A stretch of 64,000 bases of DNA from an uncultured Bacteroidales bacterium. GTDB lineage: Bacteria; Bacteroidota; Bacteroidia; Bacteroidales; Paludibacteraceae. Positions 27,901-35,485 of this stretch are shown piece after piece. Under the pieces are notes generated by a model. It was not told the origin of the DNA. It saw nothing but the letters and a program-made list of their open reading frames with translations, and ran no database searches. The DNA is taken from NCBI GenBank assembly GCA_902771935.1, contig CACXYM010000003.1, forward strand, positions 52,813 to 116,812, read 5' to 3'. How positions within the stretch are numbered: the stretch's first letter is position 1; each line of letters begins with the position of its first letter. The position numbers and the translations under genes were made by a program.

Positions 27901-29480
27901 CCAATGACTCAACCGGCAAGCGAGTACCTGTAACCTTCAAAGTGATTGATATGAACAAGATTTCTATCACGCCGAGGGAAGACTGCAAGGCACTCACCAT
28001 TAATATCGTTACCAAAGACCCGAATATCACAACACCGGCTCAGACAGCACGCGATATGTTCGCTTATCTGGGTACAATGATTAGACGCGTACAAGTGACT
28101 TACCGCAAAACCAACTCAATGACAGTACCGGGCTTCAATCCACAGATAGGGTTCATGGGACAAACCAAACAGGACGGAATATACGCACCTGGATGGGACT
28201 TTGCCTTCGGTTTTGTGCCAAAAGACTTTATGGAACGTGCTAAAGCTAATCACTGGCTAAGCGGTGATACAATGATTGTGCAACCTGCTACTCGCGCTAC
28301 CACGGAGGATATAGATATCAAGATCAATCTCGAACCGTTGCCCGGATTGAAGATACAACTCGCTGGTAAACGGTACTTTGCAAACTCAACATCTATCATC
28401 TACTCGTACGAAAGAATGCAGGAGAACCTCACCGGTTCGTTCAATATTACATCGGTTGCTATTGGAACTATCTTCTCGCGTGTTGGCACGCAGGATGAGA
28501 ACTTCGCCAATGAGATATTTGACCGTTTTATCCGTAACCGCGATGTTGTTCAAGCACGCGTGCAATCGCAATACAATGGTATCCGCTATCCAACCACCGG
28601 TTTCATGCAAGGAAAGATTTATTCTGTAGATGGCAATTATGATCCTAAGAACGGAAGCGTCTCGAGTAAATCCGCTGATGTGCTGGTGCCTGCTTTCTTA
28701 GCAGCATATACCGGACGAAGTGCGGATAAAGTGTCACTTAATCCTTTCTTGGGCATCCTCGCTATTCTGCCTAACTGGAATGTTTCTTACGATGGACTTG
28801 GCAAGTTGCCTTGGATGAGAGACCATTTCCGTTCGGTCACTTTGACCCATGCTTATACCTGTAAGTACTCGATCGGTTCTTACTCTTCGTTCTCGACTTG
28901 GGTACCGGCCGACGGAGATAATAAGATGATTGGTTTCGTCCGTGACGTGACAACCGATAATCCGATTCCATCATCACAATACGATATATCGTCTGTGAGC
29001 ATCTCCGAGTCTTTCTCTCCGCTAATCGGACTGAACCTCGCGATGAAGAACTCGCTATCGCTGAAATTTGAGTACCGCAAACAACGTAACTTGGCACTGA
29101 ATATTACTTCCGTGCAACTGTCCGAAGGACATACGGACGAATATGTTGTGGGAGGTGGATATACCATCAAGAACCTCAACTTCATTACCAAGAATAAATC
29201 CGGTGTGCAGAAGAAAGTGTCCAACGACCTCAAGTTGTCTGTGGACTTGAGTTATAAGAATATCATGACACTCTTGCGTAAAGTTGAGGAAGGTATTACT
29301 CAGGCTTCGTCCGGCAATAAGGTATTCACAATTAAGATTGCGGCTGACTATGTCCTCTCGCAGAAGATAAACCTGCAACTATTCTATGACCATCAGTCCA
29401 CGCTGCCGATGCTCTCTTCTTCATACCCTGTTAAAGCCGATAATGTCGGTATCAACATCAAACTTATGTTGACGCGATAA
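21969..29480 (+). CDS. sprA: T9SS outer-membrane translocon protein SprA
   Basis: 2503 aa. It starts with TTG at 21969, which is needed for the signal peptide (MKIKRIVHILVLLLLPIILLAQ); no ATG is placed to give one. The size, early NIGPADKVFGPGGVQLKLQGSAELLFGFKHQ, mid-protein AGTAYIDDFESTKTNID and the long run of amphipathic strands with a final LQLFYDHQSTLPMLSSSYPVKADNVGINIKLMLTR match SprA/Sov, the giant 36-strand barrel that exports T9SS cargo across the outer membrane. Expected cargo proteins with C-terminal sorting-like ends are encoded at 45213 and 56933. The stop overlaps the next start (TAATG). Confidence 0.96.
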   Translation: MKIKRIVHILVLLLLPIILLAQSRQPLIPSARNDRRMAEERERARQDSIRAASNVVTTDGTELTAAQDSSIMNPLSADRIGDVKTEVVYDPVTGGYIIHTKIGDTDIATPYLLNEQEYKEYSEREMMHRYWQEKIGEVEHNNERKFDITDMKFNIGPADKVFGPGGVQLKLQGSAELLFGFKHQFVDNPSLTLKARNNNIFDFDEKIQVNVNGKVGTRLNFNLNYNTEASFSFDQQNLKMAYKGEEDDIIQSIEAGNVSMDLNSSLIRGTQALFGFKTTLKFGKLKIQGLISQQNSESQTVNSQGGAQMTKFEIDADKYDENRHFFLGYFFRDKYEEAMAALPYVASGVTINKIEVWVTNKRATYDQARNIVALVDLGEVQNHIYNPKWVPNGQVPQNISNSMYDNLRSLPGIRDIQQVSTVLQGENMESGDEFEKIESARLLSSSEYTLNSALGYISLKSALNQDEVLAVAYEFTYGGQVYQVGEFSTDASDELKAPNTLMLKMLKSSINAPHAYNSARKNDKYGTWDLMMKNVYSLGASSLTNEKFEFYINYRNDSLGTDLQYLPESVIKGKQLLRVMQLDRLDARNNPASDGHFDFIEGYTVQSGTGRVFFPVLEPFGSYLRSQIKDDKIAERYVFQELYDSTLVIAQELTEKNKFTLKGKYKGTSGSQISLGAMNVPRGSVTVTAGGATLIENVDYTVDYAMGTVTILNESILESGTAVQCKLENQSTFSLQRKSLFGAHLEYEFNKDLVVGATIMHLREKPLTTKVNTGSEPLANTVWGVNASWKTDLPWLTNALDKIPWMSVSAPSTFQINAEFAHLIPGHTNDVGKAGTAYIDDFESTKTNIDVHYPSMWFLASTPYNPSSSKQFNTEDAKLSNDIRYNRNRALLNWYHVDPIFGYPQANTPAHIKDDLNALSDHRTRIVLQDEIYPTKGQAASNEDVRLTVLNLSFYPDQRGPYNVSASEFNSDGNLTNPQNRWGGIMRKLDNTDFEKANIEYIEFWLMDPALTNPNGFDGELYINLGDISEDILRDGKKSFEHGLPVSATDAVRLDSTIWGLMPRTTSTTVAFSNESGSRIHQDVGLNGLSTEQELQFSFNGTYPYRDFVNAMREKVTNQTVRREWENNPFSPFNDPSGDKYHYYRGTDYDEQEVSVLNRYKQFNNTEGNSPDSENQTESYGTASTLSPDIEDINNDNTLSEIERYYQYKVILRPDMMQVGKQHIAEKKVAHVTLRNGEKVDVNWYQFKIPLRGDSATMQTVGNIRNFKSIRFMRLYMTNCQQETHLRFATLDLVRGEWRAYNKDLAPLGATVNKGASLDVEAVNIEENYSKTPVNYILPPGVSRQTDPGQAQLVPLNEQSMVLRVHNLSPKDARAVYKNTTYDMRNYKHFQMFVHAEAMEEAPNLNNGDLTCFVRLGTDLKNNYYEYEIPLVLTEPGIYNNDNENDRYKVWPKANYFDFPFKVLTDAKTERNKAKRAGNTNVGNTIPYIIYDEANGKPQNRITVMGNPTLQEVECIMIGIRNNGVEMTSGEVWVNEMRLSEFNEQGGVAAMANASLAISDIAQVNVAGQLETAGYGSIESNVLSRNMENNYQLSVSAAMEVGRLFPEKAKLQIPVYVSYSTNTSSPDYNPFDTDVKLKESLDELETKAERDSLKQISNTVMESTNFSVTNFKVNIKSKKKDMFYDPANFSISASYNKQHEHSPEIEKNVTTDHKGSFNYSYSFNPKPWEPFKNKEKVKNVKLISELNFYYLPQSWGFNTNMHRTFSHMKLRDFNADPSAKMDLTYSKDFTWDRNFDFKYDLTKNMKFTFQTAMNSTVDEGTFTKEIIDEYHFSNDYYEAWKDTIQRSLAKWGAPYTYQQVFTASWNVPFNRIPYVEALSATASYNANYSWSRTTSTKTDQELGNTISSVQSWQIDGGINFETLYGKSKYWKNMTQKYTSTRRGRAFKPKTYTQTVVAEKGVAQEIIHRLGAEQVTITANDSTGKRVPVTFKVIDMNKISITPREDCKALTINIVTKDPNITTPAQTARDMFAYLGTMIRRVQVTYRKTNSMTVPGFNPQIGFMGQTKQDGIYAPGWDFAFGFVPKDFMERAKANHWLSGDTMIVQPATRATTEDIDIKINLEPLPGLKIQLAGKRYFANSTSIIYSYERMQENLTGSFNITSVAIGTIFSRVGTQDENFANEIFDRFIRNRDVVQARVQSQYNGIRYPTTGFMQGKIYSVDGNYDPKNGSVSSKSADVLVPAFLAAYTGRSADKVSLNPFLGILAILPNWNVSYDGLGKLPWMRDHFRSVTLTHAYTCKYSIGSYSSFSTWVPADGDNKMIGFVRDVTTDNPIPSSQYDISSVSISESFSPLIGLNLAMKNSLSLKFEYRKQRNLALNITSVQLSEGHTDEYVVGGGYTIKNLNFITKNKSGVQKKVSNDLKLSVDLSYKNIMTLLRKVEEGITQASSGNKVFTIKIAADYVLSQKINLQLFYDHQSTLPMLSSSYPVKADNVGINIKLMLTR

Positions 29481-29929
29481 TGTATAAGGTAGGTATCATA
29501 GGACCGGAGTCTACAGGCAAATCTACCTTGGCGCATTATTTGGCTAAGCGTTATAATGGCGTTTGCGTGCCCGAGTACGCGCGAGAGTATATGGAGAATC
29601 TTCATCGCCCGTATACTATTGAGGATGTGGAGACTATCGCGAGACAGCAGATACAACAACTGCAAGAGTTGAAGGACCGACTTTATTTTTTCGACACCGA
29701 GCTTGTGATTACGAAGGTGTGGTTTGAATATAAGTATGGTTCTTGTCCTTCTTGGCTCGAACAAGCTATTCATGACTATCCGATGGACGTTTATCTGATT
29801 TGTTACCCCGATATAAAATGGAAACCGGATCCTGTACGAGAGAATCCGGATATCCGACTTGAGTTATTTCAGCGCTACGAAAGCGAAATACAGAAACTTG
29901 GTATTCCTTATTATATCATTAAGCATTGA
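29480..29929 (+). CDS. small P-loop ATPase/kinase (NadR ribosylnicotinamide-kinase-like)
   Basis: 149 aa. Walker A GPESTGKST (9-17), CVPEYAREYMENLHRPYTIEDVETIARQQ, FFDTELVITKVWFEYKYG with the Walker B-like aspartate, and YPMDVYLICYPDIKWKPDPVRENPD, characteristic of the NadR C-terminal kinase-like family (AAA_28). It may phosphorylate a nucleoside such as nicotinamide riboside; that is family inference. It ends at GIPYYIIKH, which seems shorter than typical members of about 175-185 aa; the 3' end overlaps the convergent maf gene by 19 bp. Coupled to sprA by a TAATG overlap. Confidence 0.8.
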   Translation: MYKVGIIGPESTGKSTLAHYLAKRYNGVCVPEYAREYMENLHRPYTIEDVETIARQQIQQLQELKDRLYFFDTELVITKVWFEYKYGSCPSWLEQAIHDYPMDVYLICYPDIKWKPDPVRENPDIRLELFQRYESEIQKLGIPYYIIKH

Positions 29930-30510
29930 AGCTTGGTATAAACTTGTTCTACGGGGAATCCCATCACATTGAAGTACGATCCGACCATCCGACTTACTCC
30001 TATATATCCGATGTACTCCTGTACACCATAAGCGCCGGCTTTGTCCAAAGGCTTGTAGTTTGCTACATAATAGGATATTTCCTCCTCACTTAGTTCGCGA
30101 AAAGTGACATCGGTCTTATCTACCAGTGATTCCATTACAGGAGCACCTTCGATGATTCGCGTAAAAGTGACACCGGTATAAACTTGGTGCGTCTTACCGG
30201 ATAATTGCCGCAACATTTTGCATGCATCTGTTTCATCATTTGGTTTACCCAACATCTTGCCTTCCAACCACACAATCGTATCGGCTGTTATAAGTAACTC
30301 GTTCGCACGAAGTTGCGGCGCATAAGCTTTGGCCTTTTCCTGTGAAATATACAAAGGAATATCTCCCTCCTTCAAATCATGAGGATAGGACTCGTCTGCA
30401 TCAATACTGATAGCACGAAAAGGAATATCCAGTCCGGCCATTAACTCTCGACGGCGAGGCGACTGCGAGCCGAGAATAATGTGATATTTAGAGGTGAAGG
30501 AAGAATGCAT
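29911..30510 (-). CDS. maf: Maf-family nucleotide pyrophosphatase
   Basis: 199 aa from the ATG at 30510 (MHSSFTSKYHIILGSQSPRRRELM); the frame extends to 30543 but this start leaves the usual short lead to the SQSPRR motif. Other motifs: ISIDADESYP, LITADTIVWLEGKMLGKP and DKAGAYGVQEY. Maf proteins hydrolyse non-canonical or canonical nucleoside triphosphates to monophosphates. It overlaps the upstream ubiA-like gene by 23 bp and the convergent kinase gene by 19 bp. Last gene of the pta-ackA operon. Confidence 0.93.
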   Translation of the reverse strand: MHSSFTSKYHIILGSQSPRRRELMAGLDIPFRAISIDADESYPHDLKEGDIPLYISQEKAKAYAPQLRANELLITADTIVWLEGKMLGKPNDETDACKMLRQLSGKTHQVYTGVTFTRIIEGAPVMESLVDKTDVTFRELSEEEISYYVANYKPLDKAGAYGVQEYIGYIGVSRMVGSYFNVMGFPVEQVYTKLQCLMI

Positions 30511-31429
30511 AGATGATACCGGCAAACATAGTGAGTTTAACAAATAACTGAGCGCGACGATAATCGGTAGGGATCTTAGCTGTCCACAAAAGGAACACCT
30601 CGCAAATCAGTAATACCAGCAAACAGGAAGGAATAAGGAATGGATAGTAAACCATTTCGCGTAACCGGAAGGCAAAATAACCGATTAACCAACCTGTGCC
30701 TATAATAAGGATCGTGAGAATAATCTTTGTCCATTGTTCGCCTAATACGATGGGTAGCGTATGGCATTCAAGTTCCCTATCTCCGGTTTGGTCTTGCAAG
30801 TCCTTAACAATTTCTCTAATCCACGTGAGCAAGAAAGCGAACATCGCAAAACCACTCATCCAGTAAAAGATATCCTTACTAAAAGTAAGGTATGGCATGA
30901 TTGCCGTAAAATGAGAATTCAGCCAACCCACATTAGCCATGGCCAGCAATATCGGCGGCAATGCGGCGGAAAGAGCTATAATCAAATTGCCCAGCAAGAA
31001 CTGACGCTTGTAAGCCGAGGAGTAAAACCATAGTAGTCCCGGCACAAAAACAAAGATGACCGCCATGGACCAACTCCGTATCAACCACGAAGCACATAGG
31101 CCCATTACTACGCCGATTCCGGTGGCAATACGATAGGTCCAAATCGCCTGATCCTTACTAATTGTTTGCGTCACAATAAGCTTATCCGCACGATTAATGC
31201 GGTCAATTTTGATGTCGAAATAGTCATTTATGATATATCCTCCTGCAGCTATGCCCACTGCTGCACCAATCAGTAGTACAAGATACCACCAAGGCAATAT
31301 CTCGTAAAAACCATTGGCATACAGCACTTCTGCGCAAACGCGCTCCATCACCCACATGAGGAACGCTAAAAAGAGCAGGTTCTGCCATCGCATCAAGCGG
31401 AAGTAATCTGGAATATAGCGCCTTTCCAT
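30488..31429 (-). CDS. UbiA-family prenyltransferase, (geranyl)geranylglyceryl phosphate type
   Basis: 313 aa, about eight membrane helices. Motifs: first aspartate-rich site NDYFDIKIDRINRADK (about 68-83) and second site in DLQDQTGDRE (about 210-220). The start at 31429 is preferred to the ATG at 31393 because YFRLMRWQNLLFLAF aligns with the family N-terminus. Bacteroidales members are annotated as geranylgeranylglycerol-phosphate geranylgeranyltransferases; the lipid product in this phylum is not well settled. Overlaps the amylase gene by 37 bp and maf by 23 bp. Confidence 0.88.
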   Translation of the reverse strand: MERRYIPDYFRLMRWQNLLFLAFLMWVMERVCAEVLYANGFYEILPWWYLVLLIGAAVGIAAGGYIINDYFDIKIDRINRADKLIVTQTISKDQAIWTYRIATGIGVVMGLCASWLIRSWSMAVIFVFVPGLLWFYSSAYKRQFLLGNLIIALSAALPPILLAMANVGWLNSHFTAIMPYLTFSKDIFYWMSGFAMFAFLLTWIREIVKDLQDQTGDRELECHTLPIVLGEQWTKIILTILIIGTGWLIGYFAFRLREMVYYPFLIPSCLLVLLICEVFLLWTAKIPTDYRRAQLFVKLTMFAGIIYAFFLHL

Positions 31430-33036
31430 GCAGGTAAATTAATTGATATAGGTTGATTCGGGACAAAAGCTATAGGTTCGAGTGCTTTGTCGGTCAGTAA
31501 ATCCACAGCCTTGGCTTGAGGCAATGGCATTTGCTTGAGGTATCGGAATGCGTCGTCAGGAATGGTAACTGCCACGTCTTTCTCTTTGTCATCAAAATTA
31601 ACAACAATAAGTAGCAATTCGTCTTCGGACTTACGTAGGTAAACAAACTGTTCGTGCCTGTCAAAGCCGTCACCTTGCGCATATTCAAGGTCGTACATTA
31701 AACCTGAATGAATTGCACTATGGTCTCGAGCTATAGTGAGCAGACGTTGGTAGAAAGTACGCAAAGCTTTTTGCTCGTCGTTCAATAGTTTGCCGTCGAA
31801 CTTACCATGATTTGTCCATGCTTGCAGAGCCTTCACTCCCCAATAATCGAATATAGTGGTGCGACCGTCAATACCGGAGAAACCTTCCATATCCATACCT
31901 TTTTCGCCAACTTCCTGTCCTGCCCAAATAAGAACAGGATTACGTCCAAGTGTTGCTGCAACCACCATAGCCGGTTCGGCATTACTACCTCTGCCGCTAA
32001 AGAAACCGCTGGCAATACGTTGCTCGTCGTGATTCTCGAGGAAATAAAGCATGTGATCCTGGATGTCATCAACTGTCTGCCAATGGCGAGTGATGCCTTC
32101 CGCTGCCCATGCTTTGGTCGTGACACCACGCAAGTAGTCGTACATCCCCACTTTATCATATAGGTAACTAAAGCCTGCCCCGATAAAATCCCGATACATC
32201 AACGGGTTATACACCTCACCGATAAATTCGATATCTGGGAAGAAGGAGTGTATGTTCGGAATCACCCACTGCCAAAACTCAAGAGGCACCATCTCGGCCA
32301 TATCTACACGGAACGCATCAACGCCCTTACGTGCCCAAAATGACAAAATGGACATCATCTTATACCATGTCGATGGGATAGGGTCGAATTGCTTTTCTCC
32401 GCCGCCTTGATAGAACACACCATAGTTAAGCTTGACGGTCTCATACCAATCGTCGCGACTCGGGTGCGCTGTGAAACAATCGTTGCCTGTTGCCTTAGCT
32501 GGAAACTCATCGTAGTCACCGATGTCAAAGGATGGCGCGAACTTCTCGCCTGGTATATAGTAAAAATTATTGAGTGGAGAGAATGCCCATTCGGGATGAT
32601 CCGTTTCACCCAAATCTTCGAAGCCCTTGGGCTTGCATGTGGACTTATACTCGCGTGCAACGTGGTTCGGCACAAAGTCAATAATAACTTTCAAACCTTG
32701 TTTGTGTGTGCGACGTAAAAGTGCCTCAAACTCAGCCATTCGCTTGCTCTCATCCGTGGACAAGTCAGGATCAACGTCAAAGTAATCCGTGATGGCATAG
32801 GGACTACCGGCTTTACCTTTCACGATAGAGGGAGTGTTATACTCTGCTGTCGCGTGACGAATAATGCCTGTGTACCAAACATGCGTAGCGCCCAGGTCTT
32901 GAATAGCTTTCAGCGCCTTCGGAGTGATATAGGCAAACTTACCGCAACCATTCTCTTCTTTGCTGCCGTTGATTTTCCGCGTCTCGTTATAATTAGTGAA
33001 TGTGCGCGGAAAGAGTTGGTATATTATTGGTTTCAT
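31393..33036 (-). CDS. cytoplasmic alpha-amylase-family glycosidase (GH13)
   Basis: 547 aa, no signal peptide, so intracellular. (beta/alpha)8 GH13 motifs in order: VIIDFVPNHVAREY (region I), VDAFRVDMAEMVPLEFW (region II, nucleophile Asp), IEFIGEVYNP (region III, acid/base Glu) and FLENHDEQRIASGF (region IV). The C-terminal beta domain ends the chain. It hydrolyses or rearranges alpha-glucans; exact specificity not predictable. Its ATG overlaps the ackA stop (ATGA) and its stop lies inside ubiA. The location behind pta-ackA suggests co-expression of glycogen/maltodextrin breakdown with fermentation. Confidence 0.9.
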   Translation of the reverse strand: MKPIIYQLFPRTFTNYNETRKINGSKEENGCGKFAYITPKALKAIQDLGATHVWYTGIIRHATAEYNTPSIVKGKAGSPYAITDYFDVDPDLSTDESKRMAEFEALLRRTHKQGLKVIIDFVPNHVAREYKSTCKPKGFEDLGETDHPEWAFSPLNNFYYIPGEKFAPSFDIGDYDEFPAKATGNDCFTAHPSRDDWYETVKLNYGVFYQGGGEKQFDPIPSTWYKMMSILSFWARKGVDAFRVDMAEMVPLEFWQWVIPNIHSFFPDIEFIGEVYNPLMYRDFIGAGFSYLYDKVGMYDYLRGVTTKAWAAEGITRHWQTVDDIQDHMLYFLENHDEQRIASGFFSGRGSNAEPAMVVAATLGRNPVLIWAGQEVGEKGMDMEGFSGIDGRTTIFDYWGVKALQAWTNHGKFDGKLLNDEQKALRTFYQRLLTIARDHSAIHSGLMYDLEYAQGDGFDRHEQFVYLRKSEDELLLIVVNFDDKEKDVAVTIPDDAFRYLKQMPLPQAKAVDLLTDKALEPIAFVPNQPISINLPAWKGAIFQITSA

Positions 33037-34226
33037 TGAATCAGCGCTAACGTGTCTCTTGCAATCATCAACTCCTCATCGGTCGGGATAATAACTACTT
33101 TCACTTTGCTCTCAGGTGTTGAGATAACAATCTCTTCACCGCGGGTCTTGGCGTTCAACTCCTCATCAATCTGGATACCCATCCAACCCATTCCTTTCAA
33201 GGCGTCAGAACGGACACCGGCTTGGTTCTCACCTACACCTGCGGTGAAGACGATAATATCCAAACCATTCATGGCTGCGGCGTAAGCGCCAATGTATTTC
33301 TTGATACGGTAGTTGTACATATCCAGACCGAGTTGCGCTTGTCTGTTTCCTTCGGCACAAGCAGCCTCAATCTCACGCATGTCGGAAGAGATACCTGTTA
33401 CACCCGCCATACCGCATTTCTTGTTCAGAAAATCTGACATCTCATCCGGACCGAGATTCAACTTCTTCTGAAGATAGGTGATAGCGCCGCCGTCTATATC
33501 GCCGGAACGAGTACCCATCATCAAACCCTCTAACGGAGTGAGACCCATCGTCGTGTCGATACATTTGCCGCGCTTGATGGCTGCGATAGATGCACCGTTA
33601 CCGATGTGGCAGGAAATAATCTTCACCTTATTGATATCTACGCCCAAAAACTCGCAAACGCGTTGGCTGACATAGCGGTGACTCGTACCGTGGAATCCAT
33701 AGCGACGAACACCGTAGCGGTCGTACATCTCGTGCGGAATCGCGTACATATAGGCGTACGCTGGCATAGTTTGATGGAATGCGGTATCGAATACACCTAC
33801 TTGCGGCAGACCTGGCATCAACTCCTGAACCGCACGAATACCTTTCAAGTTGGCAGGATTATGAAGCGGAGCCAAATCACTCACAGCCTCAAAAGCGCGA
33901 ATAACACGACCGTTAATAACAACCGATTCCGTAAATTTCTCACCACCATGTACCAAACGATGACCTACTGCGTCAATCTCGCTTAAAGATTTAATAACAC
34001 CATTCTCGGGATCTGTCAGCAATGAGAAAATGAATTTTACACCCTCAGTGTGTTCAGGAATGTCGTGCATCACATTCCGTTTCTCACCTGGATACTTGAT
34101 TTTAACAAATGAACCCTCCATGCCTACGCGCTCTGCGCCACCGGCTGCCAAAAGAGTTTGATCTGTCATGTCATACAGCGCATACTTAATTGAAGATGAG
34201 CCGCAATTCAATACTAAAATTTTCAT
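33033..34226 (-). CDS. ackA: acetate kinase
   Basis: 397 aa, standard length. ASKHA-fold motifs: VLNCGSSSIKYAL at the N-terminus, HRLVHGGEKF (catalytic region), FDTAFHQTMPAYAYMYAIP, RRYGFHGTSHRYV, ISCHIGNGASIAAIKRGKCIDTTMGLTPLEGLMMGTRSGDID and FTAGVGENQAGVR. It converts acetyl phosphate and ADP to acetate and ATP, the last step of acetate fermentation. Encoded 41 bp downstream of pta and overlapping the amylase gene start. Confidence 0.98.
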   Translation of the reverse strand: MKILVLNCGSSSIKYALYDMTDQTLLAAGGAERVGMEGSFVKIKYPGEKRNVMHDIPEHTEGVKFIFSLLTDPENGVIKSLSEIDAVGHRLVHGGEKFTESVVINGRVIRAFEAVSDLAPLHNPANLKGIRAVQELMPGLPQVGVFDTAFHQTMPAYAYMYAIPHEMYDRYGVRRYGFHGTSHRYVSQRVCEFLGVDINKVKIISCHIGNGASIAAIKRGKCIDTTMGLTPLEGLMMGTRSGDIDGGAITYLQKKLNLGPDEMSDFLNKKCGMAGVTGISSDMREIEAACAEGNRQAQLGLDMYNYRIKKYIGAYAAAMNGLDIIVFTAGVGENQAGVRSDALKGMGWMGIQIDEELNAKTRGEEIVISTPESKVKVVIIPTDEELMIARDTLALIQ

Positions 34227-34267
34227 GGTATTTATGCTATTAATTATTAGTTATTCTCGAGTTACTA

Positions 34268-35266
34268 TCACTTCATCGCCTGATTGGCGGTAATAATCAC
34301 CATCTGTACAATATCCTGTACTTTGCATCCGCGACTCAGGTCATTAACAGGTGCCGCTATACCTTGCAGAATCGGACCAATAGCATCTGCACCAGAGAAA
34401 CGTTCCACCAGTTTATACCCGATGTTTCCCGCTTGTAAGTCTGGGAATACCAGCACGTTAGCCTTACCTGCTACCTTCGATCCCGGAGCTTTCTTCTCTG
34501 CCACAACTGGTATCAACGCAGCATCTGCTTGCAACTCTCCGTCAATCTCTAAATCAGGCGCCAATTCCTTTGCAAGACGGGTCGCTTCAGTCACTTTATC
34601 GATCAGTTCGTGTTTTGCACTACCTTTCGTGGAGAAAGAGAGCATGCCAACACGCGGCTCAATACCTACAAGCGAACGAGCTGTTTCTGCAGTAGAAATC
34701 GCTATCTGTGCTAATTCTTCTGCATTCGGACAAGGATTAACGGCGCAATCTGCAAACAGCAACACACCATTTTCACCCAACTGCGTAGCAGGCGTAATCA
34801 TCAAGAATGCACCACTCACAATACTTACACCCGGACGAGTCTTAAGTATCTGAAAGGCAGGACGAATAGTATCTGCTGTCGTGCCGCGAGCACCGGCCAC
34901 TTCGCCGTCAGCGTCGCCTGCTTTAATCATTAAACAACCCAAATAAAGCGGGTCTTGAGCTTTCTTCTTCGCTTCTTCAAGCGTCATCCCTTTCGCTTTG
35001 CGAAGTTCGTATAGTAAATTAGCGTATTTGTCCAGATTAGGATTATTCAACGGATCAATAATGGTTGCCTGACAGATATGCGTCAAACCTTTGGCTTGAA
35101 CTTGTTGAGCAATCAAAGCCGGATTGCCGATTAAAATCAATTCAGCCACTTTGTCACGTAACAAAATCTCAGCCGCCTCAAGTGTGCGGGACTCATCTCC
35201 TTCCGGCAAAACAATACGTTGAACATTCGCTTGCGCGCGAACTAACATCCTATCTAATACTTCCAT
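34268..35266 (-). CDS. pta: phosphate acetyltransferase
   Basis: 332 aa, the short single-domain Pta form without the N-terminal regulatory domain. Motifs: VLPEGDESRTLEAAEIL, ARGTTADTIRPAFQILKTRPG, VSGAFLMITP, FADCAVNPCPNAEELAQIAI, MLSFSTKGSAKHELIDKV and NVLVFPDLQAGNIGYKLVERFSGADAIGPILQG. Converts acetyl-CoA and phosphate to acetyl phosphate. First gene of a five-gene operon (pta, ackA, amylase, ubiA-like, maf), with its promoter 47-77 bp upstream. Confidence 0.97.
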   Translation of the reverse strand: MEVLDRMLVRAQANVQRIVLPEGDESRTLEAAEILLRDKVAELILIGNPALIAQQVQAKGLTHICQATIIDPLNNPNLDKYANLLYELRKAKGMTLEEAKKKAQDPLYLGCLMIKAGDADGEVAGARGTTADTIRPAFQILKTRPGVSIVSGAFLMITPATQLGENGVLLFADCAVNPCPNAEELAQIAISTAETARSLVGIEPRVGMLSFSTKGSAKHELIDKVTEATRLAKELAPDLEIDGELQADAALIPVVAEKKAPGSKVAGKANVLVFPDLQAGNIGYKLVERFSGADAIGPILQGIAAPVNDLSRGCKVQDIVQMVIITANQAMK

Positions 35267-35312
35267 ACTGCGAAAAATATCAATTGTTAATTACTATTCT
35301 CAATTCAACTCG

Positions 35313-35343
35313 CAAAGTTACACTTTTTCCCGCATATGCGCAA
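35313..35343 (-). promoter_or_regulatory. Bacteroidota promoter for pta-ackA operon
   Basis: Minus strand TTG (35343-35341), 20-bp spacer, TAACTTTG (35320-35313), 46 bp upstream of the pta ATG. Confidence 0.78.
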
Positions 35344-35411
35344 TATAGAGTATGTACTTTATATAAAATCAGTACAAAAAAGCAAAAAAATGCTATTTTT
35401 TGTAAAAAAAC

Positions 35412-35442
35412 TTTGGTAATTCAAAAAAAAGCAGTAATTTTG
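35412..35442 (+). promoter_or_regulatory. Bacteroidota promoter for OmpA-LysM gene
   Basis: TTTG (35412-35415), 19-bp spacer, TAATTTTG (35435-35442), 43 bp upstream of the chosen ATG at 35486. Confidence 0.82.
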
Positions 35443-35485
35443 CGGGTCGAATATGTATGTTAAACACGAAACAAACAGATTTATT

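Noticed and set aside
34227-34267. Possible heptamer array (TATTAAT/TATTAGT/TATTCTC) between ackA and pta
   Set aside because: Only two to three AT-rich units with weak similarity; cannot be told from chance.
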